Shown here one piece after another: positions 34,564 to 41,526 of a stretch of DNA of 64,000 nucleotides. The position numbers were made by a program, and so were the translations under genes. Where the stretch lies: assembly GCA_019423565.1 (NCBI GenBank), contig JAHZBE010000001.1, forward strand, positions 186,001-250,000, read 5' to 3'. A model generated the notes under the pieces. That model was not told the DNA's origin, searched no databases, and saw nothing but the letters and a program-made list of their open reading frames with translations. Within the stretch, counting starts at the first letter, position 1. Every line of letters starts with the position of its first letter. This DNA is from a bacterium. Lineage in GTDB: Bacteria > Bacillota_I > Bacilli_A > RF39 > UBA660.

Positions 34564-34806
34564 TTATTCTCCTCCTTTTGAGCATACATTTAATACATAA
34601 CTTTCTTCTATTAAATCTGCTTTGTCTAATATTGGATTAACTATATTAGTTGCAAGCACACATGTATCTATATCAACATATGGCTTTTTATCTATAATTA
34701 TATATAGATTTTTTACTCCTTCTTCATCTTCATATAAAACATCTACAATGTCTATATTTTCTTTTTTTAATGGTTCAACTAACATCTCTTTTATTTTTTC
34801 AAGCAT
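34564..34806 (-). CDS. rimP: RimP ribosome maturation factor, N-terminal domain only
   Basis: An 80-residue protein starting MLEKIKEMLVEPLKKENIDI, with LYIIIDKKPYVDIDTCVLAT, matching the N-terminal alpha/beta domain of RimP that helps early 30S assembly. RimP is normally about 150 residues: this one stops at YVLNVCSKGGE, where the family continues as YxLEVSSPGxDRPL into a C-terminal domain. The stop codon and the nusA ribosome site take over at once, so no shifted CTD remnant is left. It is either a real shortened form or a loss of function. Confidence 0.85.
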   Translation of the reverse strand: MLEKIKEMLVEPLKKENIDIVDVLYEDEEGVKNLYIIIDKKPYVDIDTCVLATNIVNPILDKADLIEESYVLNVCSKGGE

Positions 34807-34826
34807 ATATACCTCCCATTATATAT

Positions 34827-34855
34827 AAAGAGCGAGGTTTTTTGCCTCACTCTTT
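34827..34855 (-). other. Hairpin in the rimP-nusA leader
   Basis: AAAGAGTGAGG / CCTCGCTCTTT, 11-bp stem (one G-T pair) with a six-base loop, lies between a TATAAT-like -10 (about 34869-34876 on the minus strand) and the rimP ribosome site. It lacks a clear T-run in that direction, so it is not an obvious terminator. It may be a leader structure or protein-binding site. Confidence 0.4.
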
Positions 34856-34947
34856 GCTGATGAGTTAATTATATCATAATTTTTTAACTTTTACACCCTT
34901 TTGAGCGATTTTTTTGTTATAATTATAAAGAAAGTAGTGATAAAAAC

Positions 34948-35631
34948 ATGAATAAAGATAAATATATTAAAATTACAAAGAATGTGATTATGTTCTTTAT
35001 GTATTTTTTGTGGCAAATAGTACCTATACTTTTTTTAGAAGTTATGGGACTTGATTCTAGTAAATTTAACTTATTTCAAAAAAATTTATATTTAATTTTG
35101 TCAAATCTATCATATTTAATTATTGTTGTTTTGGTCTATTATAAGGAATTAAAACTAGATTTTAAAAAATATAAGAAAAACTTTAAAGAAATCTTTATAA
35201 AATATTTGCCAGTTTATGTTCTAGGAGTTGTATTAATGGGAGTTACTAATACAATTATTTCTGAATTTACAAATATGAATATTCCAAGTAATGAATCAAG
35301 TGTAAGAGAATATATAAAATTACTTCCTATATATATGAGTTTTTCAACGGTAATTTATGCGCCTATTGTAGAAGAAATTACATTTAGAAAAATTATAAAA
35401 AATGTAGTAGATAATAAATATTTATTTGTAATAGTAAGTGGGGTTATGTTTGGACTGGTACATTTAAATATCAATCCTAGTATAAATGACTATTTAATGA
35501 TTATTCCTTATATTATTATGGGGCTTGATTTTGCTTATATTTATAGTAAAACAGACACAATTTTTTCTACTATTGGATTTCACATGTTACATAATTTAAT
35601 ACTTTTAATTATTCAGTTTATTGGAGGTTAA
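34948..35631 (+). CDS. CPBP family intramembrane protease
   Basis: A 227-residue membrane protein with about seven helices and the CPBP (Abi) motifs EEITFRK (EExxxR, about residues 142-148), FGLVHLN and HMLHNLIL, which form the metalloprotease-like active site. Family members process prenylated or bacteriocin-type substrates or protect from bacteriocins; the substrate here is unknown. A plausible promoter, TTGAGC-17-TATAAA, lies upstream. It is followed by a metallophosphoesterase gene after one base. Confidence 0.88.
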   Translation: MNKDKYIKITKNVIMFFMYFLWQIVPILFLEVMGLDSSKFNLFQKNLYLILSNLSYLIIVVLVYYKELKLDFKKYKKNFKEIFIKYLPVYVLGVVLMGVTNTIISEFTNMNIPSNESSVREYIKLLPIYMSFSTVIYAPIVEEITFRKIIKNVVDNKYLFVIVSGVMFGLVHLNINPSINDYLMIIPYIIMGLDFAYIYSKTDTIFSTIGFHMLHNLILLIIQFIGG

Positions 35632-35632
35632 T

Positions 35633-36580
35633 ATGAAGAAGAAAAAAAAGAATAAAATGGATGATACATCATATGATATTGAAATAAAATATTCCGATGA
35701 TTTTTTAGATGAAGACGATGATAATGATGATGAGTTTACTAACGAAGAAAAAAGAAAACCAAGTATTTTTAGAAAAATATTTTTTGCACTTATATTAATT
35801 ATTGCACTAACTATAATATACTCTAGATATATTGCAACAAGTGGTCTTACTATAAAAGAATATCCAATAGAAAGTGATTGTATAACAGAATCGATTAATG
35901 GATTTAAAATTGCACACTTTTCAGATGTACATTATGGTAGAGTAATAAAATTAGATGAACTAAAAAATTTAGTCAAAGAAATTAATCTAACTAATCCTGA
36001 TATTGTTGTATTTACTGGAGATTTAGTTGATAAAACAAAGAAGTTAAGTGATAATGATATTAACAATATAATCACAGAATTATCAAAAATAAATAGTAAG
36101 TATGGAAAATATTATGTTACGGGGGAACATGATGTTAAATTAGATAAGTATTATGAAATTATGGATTCAGCCGGTTTTAATAATTTAGATAACAAATTTG
36201 ATATTATATATAAAGATATAAATAGTTCAATTTTAATAACCGGTCTTTCTGTTAAGCCAGATGAAAGTTTTATTGATAAAGTTATAAATGAAAATAAAGT
36301 AAATTATAAGATAAATATTATGCACTATCCTGATGAATTTGACAATATAAAAAAATATAACTATGATTTAGTACTTGCCGGTCACTCACATAATGGACAA
36401 ATTGCATTACCTGTTTATGGAGCAGTTATTACTCCAGAAAATGCTAAAGAATACTACAAGCCATATTATAAAATAGATAATACTTTATTTTATATATCAA
36501 GTGGTGTGGGTACTACAAAATTTGATTATAGATTTTTGAATAAACCATCATTTAATCTTTATAGAATATTAAAAAAATAG
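35633..36580 (+). CDS. Membrane-anchored calcineurin-like phosphoesterase
   Basis: A 315-residue protein. The first 45 residues are charged and cytoplasmic, followed by one membrane helix (about 48-68) and an external phosphoesterase domain: FSDVHYG, FTGDLVD, GEHDV, and AGHSHNGQ. It resembles YkuE-type enzymes acting on lipid-linked phosphates. The usual GNHD motif reads GEHD, replacing the metal-binding Asn with Glu. ATG 35633 follows GGAGG and lies one base after the CPBP gene stop. Confidence 0.88.
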   Translation: MKKKKKNKMDDTSYDIEIKYSDDFLDEDDDNDDEFTNEEKRKPSIFRKIFFALILIIALTIIYSRYIATSGLTIKEYPIESDCITESINGFKIAHFSDVHYGRVIKLDELKNLVKEINLTNPDIVVFTGDLVDKTKKLSDNDINNIITELSKINSKYGKYYVTGEHDVKLDKYYEIMDSAGFNNLDNKFDIIYKDINSSILITGLSVKPDESFIDKVINENKVNYKINIMHYPDEFDNIKKYNYDLVLAGHSHNGQIALPVYGAVITPENAKEYYKPYYKIDNTLFYISSGVGTTKFDYRFLNKPSFNLYRILKK

Positions 36581-36599
36581 GAATAAATCCTATTTTTTT
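36571..36599. terminator. Bidirectional terminator at 36.6 kb
   Basis: AAAATAGGA / TCCTATTTT with short loop, flanked by A7 and T7, between the convergent phosphoesterase and EIIB-like genes. Confidence 0.85.
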
Positions 36600-36946
36600 A
36601 GTTCTTCAATATATTTAAGTAATGTTTTTGCATTTGGTCCTAATATAATTTTTAATTGATTGTCAATTTCAACTATACCTTTTGCACCCATTTTTTGAAT
36701 TGCTTCTTTATTAACTTTCGATACATCATTAAGTGTTACTTTAAATCTGGACATATTAACTTCCATCGCAATAATATTATCTTTACCACCTAAATAATCC
36801 ACTAACTTATTTGATTCTATGTAAAAGTCCTTTTTGTTTGCTTTTAACACTATTATTACTATAAAAACTAGCACTGCAAAAATTATTAAATATTGATAAT
36901 TCATTATGTTCATATCAATTAAATATTCAAAATTCATTATATTCAT
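36590..36946 (-). CDS. Membrane-anchored PTS EIIB-like protein without active cysteine
   Basis: A 118-residue protein. An N-terminal stretch and one membrane helix (about residues 23-38) precede an EIIB-glucose fold: LVDYLGGKDNIIAME, SRFKVTLNDVSKVNKEAI, KMGAKGIVEIDNQL, IILGPNAKTL. The phosphorylated Cys of EIIB (in a CxTRL-type motif) is replaced by Asn (EVNMSRF), so phosphotransfer by that residue is not possible. A 33-bp imperfect tandem repeat duplicates the first 11 residues (MNIMNFEYLID and MNIMNYQYLII). It is probably a sugar-PTS-derived structural or regulatory protein. Confidence 0.75.
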   Translation of the reverse strand: MNIMNFEYLIDMNIMNYQYLIIFAVLVFIVIIVLKANKKDFYIESNKLVDYLGGKDNIIAMEVNMSRFKVTLNDVSKVNKEAIQKMGAKGIVEIDNQLKIILGPNAKTLLKYIEELKK

Positions 36947-37066
36947 ACTAATCACCTATTATAATTATACTATAATTTATCAAAAAAACAAGCAATAAAC
37001 CTACACTTTTAATAAACTTACGAATATTCTATAGTAGAAAATATAATAAAAGGGGTGGAATATATT

Positions 37067-37465
37067 ATGTGTAAAAACAATTGTAACTGCATTAGTGATA
37101 TATTAAAAGTTATTTATTTATTACAAAAAAATGCTGATCAAGAGGAAGATTGTATTTTAAGTTGTGACAAACCTAGCTTAGGCCAATTCTCATGCTTATA
37201 TTACAATACAAGACCAGTTATGCTTTATACTTGTATGAGTAATGGTGCAACTCCATGGAGCGCACCAACATCTAGAGTTGCAGAACCAACTACTACTTCG
37301 TCAGTATTTAGAGTTGAAAAAATAGATAACTGCTGCTGCACATTTAGAGTTTTAATCGCAAACGAAGATGGAACATACACTGCAACTGAATCATTCTTTA
37401 CAATGAACTTAGAATGTATTTGTAGTATTAGATGTTTAGGTGATACATTTATAGAAAATGTTTAG
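37067..37465 (+). CDS. CotY/CotZ-like spore coat protein
   Basis: A 132-residue Cys-rich protein: MCKNNCNCISDILKVIYLLQ, then TRPVMLYTC, VFRVEKIDNCCCTFRVLIAN and LECICSIRCLGDTFIENV. The last two blocks match the C-terminal pattern of CotY/CotZ/ExsY, outer coat or crust proteins of Bacillus spores, where cysteines cross-link the sheet. GGGGTGG precedes ATG 37067 by eight bases. The gene converges with an unknown gene and overlaps it by four bases. The sigma factor for the promoter could not be decided from sequence. Confidence 0.8.
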   Translation: MCKNNCNCISDILKVIYLLQKNADQEEDCILSCDKPSLGQFSCLYYNTRPVMLYTCMSNGATPWSAPTSRVAEPTTTSSVFRVEKIDNCCCTFRVLIANEDGTYTATESFFTMNLECICSIRCLGDTFIENV

Positions 37466-37794
37466 TCTAAAAAGTCAATTTGGCTTATTTTACTAACATC
37501 TATAAGTTCATCATCTATCGTTATAAGACTATTATTGGTTCTTCCAATGATAGTCTTTTCTTGTGTGGTTCCATCAGTTAATTTTATTGATACATTTGCT
37601 TTGTAAACAAAATTTGGTGATGAAAATACATCTTTTATTTGTCTATTAACGCTTTTACCATTAAGGTTTGTTCTTTGTTCTTTATTAATTTCTTCTTTTT
37701 TTTCTTGTAAACTACTTGATACTAATGACTGTTTTTGATTTTGATTAGTATTTTTTACTATCCCCTTATAAATATTTGGTAATTTCTTTTTCAT
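37462..37794 (-). CDS. Hypothetical protein, possibly spore-coat associated
   Basis: A 110-residue protein. The first 65 residues are Lys/Asn/Gln/Ser-rich and probably disordered; the C-terminal 45 form a small beta module (FVYKANVSIKLTDGTTQEKT, then IIGRTNNSLITIDDELI). This layout, a disordered basic head with a small beta tail, recalls CotO/YmcA-region coat-associated proteins next to cotZ genes, but the resemblance is weak. It converges with the CotY/CotZ-like gene. Function otherwise unknown. Confidence 0.5.
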   Translation of the reverse strand: MKKKLPNIYKGIVKNTNQNQKQSLVSSSLQEKKEEINKEQRTNLNGKSVNRQIKDVFSSPNFVYKANVSIKLTDGTTQEKTIIGRTNNSLITIDDELIDVSKISQIDFLD

Positions 37795-37877
37795 TTTAAC
37801 ACTCCTTTTTATAAATTTTATGCTTAATGTGACAAATATTTACCAAATAATTGTTTATACTAAAAATGGTGATTTAT

Positions 37878-38996
37878 ATGGAAAAAGATAAAAAAAGATT
37901 TTATTTGAATACAAAGATTGTTATTATTATATTAATATTTATGATTATAAGTTTACTTAGTATATATAGTAGTCAAAAATTATTATCTTCAAGTTATAAC
38001 AATTTATACATAAAGCAGTTAATATGGTATGTTATTGGATTCATTATTATGTGGATAATTTATAAATCAAAGAATACATTTATATATGATCACTCTTTTT
38101 TGCTCTATATAATCGGTAATATTTTACTTGTACTGGTTTTGTTTATCGGAACTGAATCAAATGGTGCAAAATGTTGGTTTAAAATACCAGGAATTGGATA
38201 TTTTCAACCAAGTGAATTTGTTAAAATATTTATGATTTTAGTCCTCGCTAATATATTAGATAGATTTAATAAAGAACATAAAAAAAATACATTCAAAAAT
38301 GAATTGAAAGTTATTTCAAAATCTTTTTTGATTGTTTTGGGGCCCTCTATTCTTGCATTTCTAGAACCGGATACAGGTATAATATTCATTTTTTTGTCTA
38401 TTTTAATGGTAATACTTTTTTCTTCTGGAATAAGACTTAGATGGTTCATATGCTTTTTTATTATAGTTGGTGGGTTACTTTCTGGATTTCTTGTTTTGTT
38501 CTTTAACTATAAAGATCTTTTTATAAGTATATTTGGTACTAACTTTTTTTATAGAATGGACAGACTTTTAGATTGGAAGAATGGAGCGGGAATGCAACTA
38601 ACTAATGCACTTGCTGCGACAGGTAGTGCAGGACTTTTTGGATACGGTTTTGGTAATACTCCAATATATTTTCCAGAGCCTCAGACAGATTTTATTTTTT
38701 CTGTTTTCACAAGTAATTTTGGTTTTATTCCTGCGCTGGTATTAATTTTACTTATTTTATATTTTGATATGCAAATAATTAAAGTAGCACTTTCCAAAAC
38801 AGGAAAATATAGATATATCGTGTGTGGAATTTTGGCAATGCTTTTATTTCAACAAATTCAGAATATAGGAATGAATATAGGTTTGTTACCAATAACTGGT
38901 ATAACTTTACCTTTTATAAGTTATGGAGGGTCAAGTTTAATGAGTTATATGATTGTTATTGGGATAATATTAAACATAAGCTCCACAAAAGTATAA
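37878..38996 (+). CDS. rodA: RodA/FtsW-family peptidoglycan glycosyltransferase
   Basis: A 372-residue SEDS protein with about ten membrane helices. Blocks: FIGTESNGAKCWFKIPGIG (seen as NGAKCWFKI), FQPSEFVKIF, FLEPDTG, ATGSAGLFGYGFGNTP, FPEPQTDFIFSV and ITLPFISYGGSSL. It polymerises lipid II outside the membrane. The MreB-associated RodA is the more likely of RodA, FtsW and SpoVE, judging from the GYGFG and PEPQTDFIF wording. ATG 37878 follows GGTGAT. A terminator follows at 38995-39033. Confidence 0.9.
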   Translation: MEKDKKRFYLNTKIVIIILIFMIISLLSIYSSQKLLSSSYNNLYIKQLIWYVIGFIIMWIIYKSKNTFIYDHSFLLYIIGNILLVLVLFIGTESNGAKCWFKIPGIGYFQPSEFVKIFMILVLANILDRFNKEHKKNTFKNELKVISKSFLIVLGPSILAFLEPDTGIIFIFLSILMVILFSSGIRLRWFICFFIIVGGLLSGFLVLFFNYKDLFISIFGTNFFYRMDRLLDWKNGAGMQLTNALAATGSAGLFGYGFGNTPIYFPEPQTDFIFSVFTSNFGFIPALVLILLILYFDMQIIKVALSKTGKYRYIVCGILAMLLFQQIQNIGMNIGLLPITGITLPFISYGGSSLMSYMIVIGIILNISSTKV

Positions 38997-39033
38997 AAAA
39001 AGTGTACAATTTTAATAATTATGTACACTTTTT
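38995..39033 (+). terminator. Terminator of rodA
   Basis: AAAAAGTGTACA / TGTACACTTTTT inverted repeat with an AT-rich loop and a T run on the plus strand, directly at the rodA stop. Confidence 0.9.
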
Positions 39034-39044
39034 CTTTTAGTATT

Positions 39045-39070
39045 AAAAAAATCCCTAATGAATAAGGATT
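39045..39070 (-). terminator. Terminator of tRNA-Ala
   Basis: AATCC / GGGATT hairpin on the minus strand with ten-base loop followed by T7, 12 bases after the tRNA-Ala 3' end. Confidence 0.7.
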
Positions 39071-39081
39071 AATTAACATTA

Positions 39082-39158
39082 TGGTGGAGCTTAGGGGACT
39101 CGAACCCCTGACCCTCTGCGTGCAAGGCAGATGCTCTAGCCAACTGAGCTAAAGCCCC
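39082..39158 (-). tRNA. tRNA-Ala(TGC)
   Basis: 77 bases with CCA encoded. The acceptor GGGGCTT pairs with AAGCTCC, the anticodon loop is CTTGCAC (TGC) and the T loop is TTCGAGT. It forms its own transcription unit, with promoter at 39190-39219 and terminator at 39045-39070. Confidence 0.97.
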
Positions 39159-39189
39159 AAGACTACTTGCAAAAAATCATTGCAAATAG

Positions 39190-39219
39190 ATTATAGCATA
39201 TTAACTATACAAAAGTCAA
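39190..39219 (-). promoter_or_regulatory. Promoter of tRNA-Ala
   Basis: TTGACT (39214-39219), 18 bases, TATAAT (39190-39195) on the minus strand. The -10 is 32 bases before the tRNA. Confidence 0.8.
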
Positions 39220-39543
39220 CTAGTTATTTTCACTTAATTTACTTTCTACTACTTTACATAGTCTATCAAACTCATCTTCATCATCAATGCTTACAAGCAT
39301 ATCACCTTCATCAGTAGTTTGAATTTCAAATATATAATAACTTTCTCCATCATCTAAATCACTTACAATTGCATAACTTTTGTCGTTATCATCAAATGAT
39401 CCAACAACTTGAACATTTACCTTTTCACCGTTAACATCTTCCATTTCAAGTACCATTGGTTCATCATGGCAGCAATCACAAGAATCATCACAATGTTCTT
39501 TGTCGCAACCACATTCACATTTTTTTTCTTCTATATTTTCCAT
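39220..39543 (-). CDS. DUF1292 protein with Cys-rich N-terminus
   Basis: A 107-residue acidic protein. The first 30 residues are Cys-rich (KKCECGCDKEHCDDSCDCCHD), suggesting metal binding or disulfides. The following DUF1292 module (YrzB type) has VNVQVVGSFDDNDKSYAIVS, ESYYIFEIQTTDEGDMLVSI and an acidic helix. Function of the family is unknown. Two further DUF1292-like genes lie at 25485-25754 and 26440-26703. GGAGG precedes ATG 39543. It ends at the tRNA-Ala promoter. Confidence 0.8.
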   Translation of the reverse strand: MENIEEKKCECGCDKEHCDDSCDCCHDEPMVLEMEDVNGEKVNVQVVGSFDDNDKSYAIVSDLDDGESYYIFEIQTTDEGDMLVSIDDEDEFDRLCKVVESKLSENN

Positions 39544-39619
39544 TTTTCCCTCCACAATATGTATTATACCATAAAGAATATAAATATTATACATAATAAA
39601 AAAATATTTTTAAACTGTA

Positions 39620-39904
39620 CTATCTTTTATAAATTCTTCCTGACATTTTTCCAAAATCATTTGAACTTAAATGATCTGGTTTTAACAACAAATATGGTTC
39701 AATTTCTAGTGCATTAGCAATTGCTTCTATTTTACTAAGACTTGGAGAAAATTTTCCTCTTTCCAATGCACTAATATATTTTGCTGTTAAATTAGAAAGC
39801 TCAGCAAGTTGCTCCTGGGTATAATTTTTGTTAAACCTATACCATTTCAAATTTATCGCAAAACATTCCTTTAATATATACTTGTCTAAAGTACTTACAT
39901 TCAT
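39620..39904 (-). CDS. XRE-family DNA-binding regulator
   Basis: A 94-residue protein with a Cro/C1 helix-turn-helix: NLKWYRFNKNYTQEQLAEL, then NLTAKYISALERGKFSPSLS and KIEAIANALEIEPYLLL. It is about the size of restriction-modification controller (C) proteins. It is transcribed divergently from the plus-strand pair 40001-41037, with a 96-base gap that could hold its operator. I infer that it controls the MvaI-type endonuclease gene. Confidence 0.88.
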   Translation of the reverse strand: MNVSTLDKYILKECFAINLKWYRFNKNYTQEQLAELSNLTAKYISALERGKFSPSLSKIEAIANALEIEPYLLLKPDHLSSNDFGKMSGRIYKR

Positions 39905-40000
39905 AACATCACCACTTTTAATTAAGTATACTTATATTTTTTATTAATAACACCTAGTCAAAAGCGATATAATTTGTTATAATTATACTGGTGGTTAACA

Positions 40001-40231
40001 ATGAATAAAAAAAGCATTGAAAATGAAGCAAAAAGAATTTCAAATGAACTTCTTAAAAAAAATAATTATAATGAAAGTTTTGATGACCTTATTAATTCTT
40101 TGATTAAAAAAAAATATATTAATAACATTTCTACTATTTCATATAATGTTACAAAAAACATGTCAAGTTATATTGAAATTGTATCAATTAATCCTTTTGT
40201 CTATAATTATTACAAAAATCTCAAAAAATGA
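40001..40231 (+). CDS. Unknown 76-residue protein next to restriction endonuclease
   Basis: A small Asn/Lys/Ile-rich protein: MNKKSIENEAKRISNELLKK, then FDDLINSLIKKKYI and NPFVYNYYKNLKK. Probably helical, without membrane segment. GGTGG lies 7-8 bases before the ATG. A hairpin with T-run (about 40220-40243: ATCTCAAAAAATGAGATTTTTTTG) follows, so it may terminate or attenuate transcription before the endonuclease gene. Not recognised. Confidence 0.55.
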   Translation: MNKKSIENEAKRISNELLKKNNYNESFDDLINSLIKKKYINNISTISYNVTKNMSSYIEIVSINPFVYNYYKNLKK

Positions 40232-40245
40232 GATTTTTTTGTTTT
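40220..40245 (+). terminator. Hairpin between the 76-residue gene and the endonuclease gene
   Basis: ATCTC AAAAAAT GAGAT followed by T7 on the plus strand, spanning the stop codon of the 76-residue gene. Confidence 0.75.
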
Positions 40246-40299
40246 TTTAGGGGATTTTGTATAACCTATGGATAATAAAATATATAGGAGGAAATTTTT

Positions 40300-41037
40300 A
40301 TGAATAGTGATATATTAGCATTAAAAGAAAAACTTGATAAAATTAAAAATTTAGGATGGATAGAATGTAAAAATAAAAATAAAAGTGTAACAGGAAAAAC
40401 TCTTGAAAATTTACTAGAAATAAATCCTGATAATTTTGAAATACCTGATTATAATACAATTGAGATTAAATCAAAAGTGAGTAAAAGAGAAAATTATATT
40501 GATTTATTTTGCGCAACACCAGATAGTTATGTACTTGAAACGAAAAGACTATATGATAAATATAGTTACTTAGATAGTAATAATTATAAAATTCTTAATT
40601 TTGTTTTATATGGGGAATTTTTGAAACCAATAAATAATGAATATTCTGCAAAATTAAGAATCGATTACAAAAATAAAAAAGTAATAATGGAAGTATATAA
40701 TAAAGATAATGAATTGATAGACAATTTATCATCATGGTCTTTTGAATTGTTAGAAGAAAAATTATGTAGGAAATTAAATTATGTATGTTTAGTAGAGGGT
40801 GACAAAAAATTTTCACATAATGTACTATATGTTAGATACGACAAATATAAGTTTTATAAATTAAAAAAATTCAGTAATTTCATCCGATTATTAAAACGAG
40901 GACAGATTAGAATATCATTTACACTAGGAGTATATAAAAGTGGTATTAAATCAGGTAAAATGCATGATCATGGAACACAATTTAGTATAAGAAAAGAAAA
41001 TTTAAAACTTTTATTTGATGAAATTGAACTAGAATAA
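40300..41037 (+). CDS. MvaI/BcnI-type restriction endonuclease
   Basis: A 245-residue protein that matches the R.MvaI family over its full length: VTGKTLENLLEI, the PD-(D/E)xK-like IPDYNTIEIKSK (about residues 46-57, catalytic Asp, Glu and Lys), WSFELLEEKLCRKL and the late GVYKSGIKSGKMHDHGTQF block. R.MvaI (about 246 residues) cuts CCWGG and is structurally related to MutH, working as a monomer. AGGAGG precedes the ATG. No DNA methyltransferase gene is nearby, which is unusual. Its actual target sequence cannot be read from the protein. Confidence 0.9.
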   Translation: MNSDILALKEKLDKIKNLGWIECKNKNKSVTGKTLENLLEINPDNFEIPDYNTIEIKSKVSKRENYIDLFCATPDSYVLETKRLYDKYSYLDSNNYKILNFVLYGEFLKPINNEYSAKLRIDYKNKKVIMEVYNKDNELIDNLSSWSFELLEEKLCRKLNYVCLVEGDKKFSHNVLYVRYDKYKFYKLKKFSNFIRLLKRGQIRISFTLGVYKSGIKSGKMHDHGTQFSIRKENLKLLFDEIELE

Positions 41038-41085
41038 TTTAAGAAACAAAAGGTCAGGTCAGTTTGATAAATGTTTTGGGACAGA

Positions 41086-41110
41086 AAAAAACAGACTATA
41101 AAGTCTGCTT
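41086..41110 (-). terminator. Terminator of the Asp-Phe-Arg-Pro tRNA operon
   Basis: AGCAGAC TTTATA GTCTGTT hairpin followed by T6 on the minus strand, 11 bases beyond tRNA-Pro. Confidence 0.85.
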
Positions 41111-41120
41111 GATTACTAAA

Positions 41121-41197
41121 TGGTCGGGAAGACAGGATTTGAACCTGCAACCTCATGGTCCCAAACCATGTGCACTGCCAAGTTGTGCTACTTCCCG
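41121..41197 (-). tRNA. tRNA-Pro(TGG)
   Basis: 77 bases with CCA encoded; acceptor CGGGAAG/CTTCCCG, anticodon loop TTTGGGA (TGG). Last gene of the Asp-Phe-Arg-Pro operon. Confidence 0.97.
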
Positions 41198-41205
41198 ATA
41201 ATATA

Positions 41206-41282
<77 letters not shown>

Positions 41283-41307
41283 ATTCATCGGACCTAATAA
41301 ACATAAA

Positions 41308-41383
<76 letters not shown>

Positions 41384-41394
41384 AAAAAAAATAA

Positions 41395-41470
41395 TGGCGG
41401 TTCCGACGGGACTTGAACCCGCGATCTTCTGCGTGACAGGCAGACGTGTTAACCACTACACCACAGAACC
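41395..41470 (-). tRNA. tRNA-Asp(GTC)
   Basis: 76 bases with GCCA end encoded; acceptor GGTTCTG/CGGAACC, anticodon loop CTGTCAC (GTC). First gene of the operon. Confidence 0.97.
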
Positions 41471-41493
41471 AGAAATACTCAAATTGCTATTTA

Positions 41494-41523
41494 AGTATAC
41501 TAAATTTTTGGGGTAATTGTCAA
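41494..41523 (-). promoter_or_regulatory. Promoter of the Asp-Phe-Arg-Pro tRNA operon
   Basis: TTGACA (41518-41523), 18 bases, TATACT (41494-41499) on the minus strand, in the gap after the popT gene. Confidence 0.82.
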
Positions 41524-41526
41524 CAC

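Noticed and set aside
39160..41120. Integrated element at the 3' end of tRNA-Pro (attachment-site repeat)
   Set aside because: No direct repeat of the tRNA-Pro end was found near 39160-40000, and there is no integrase.
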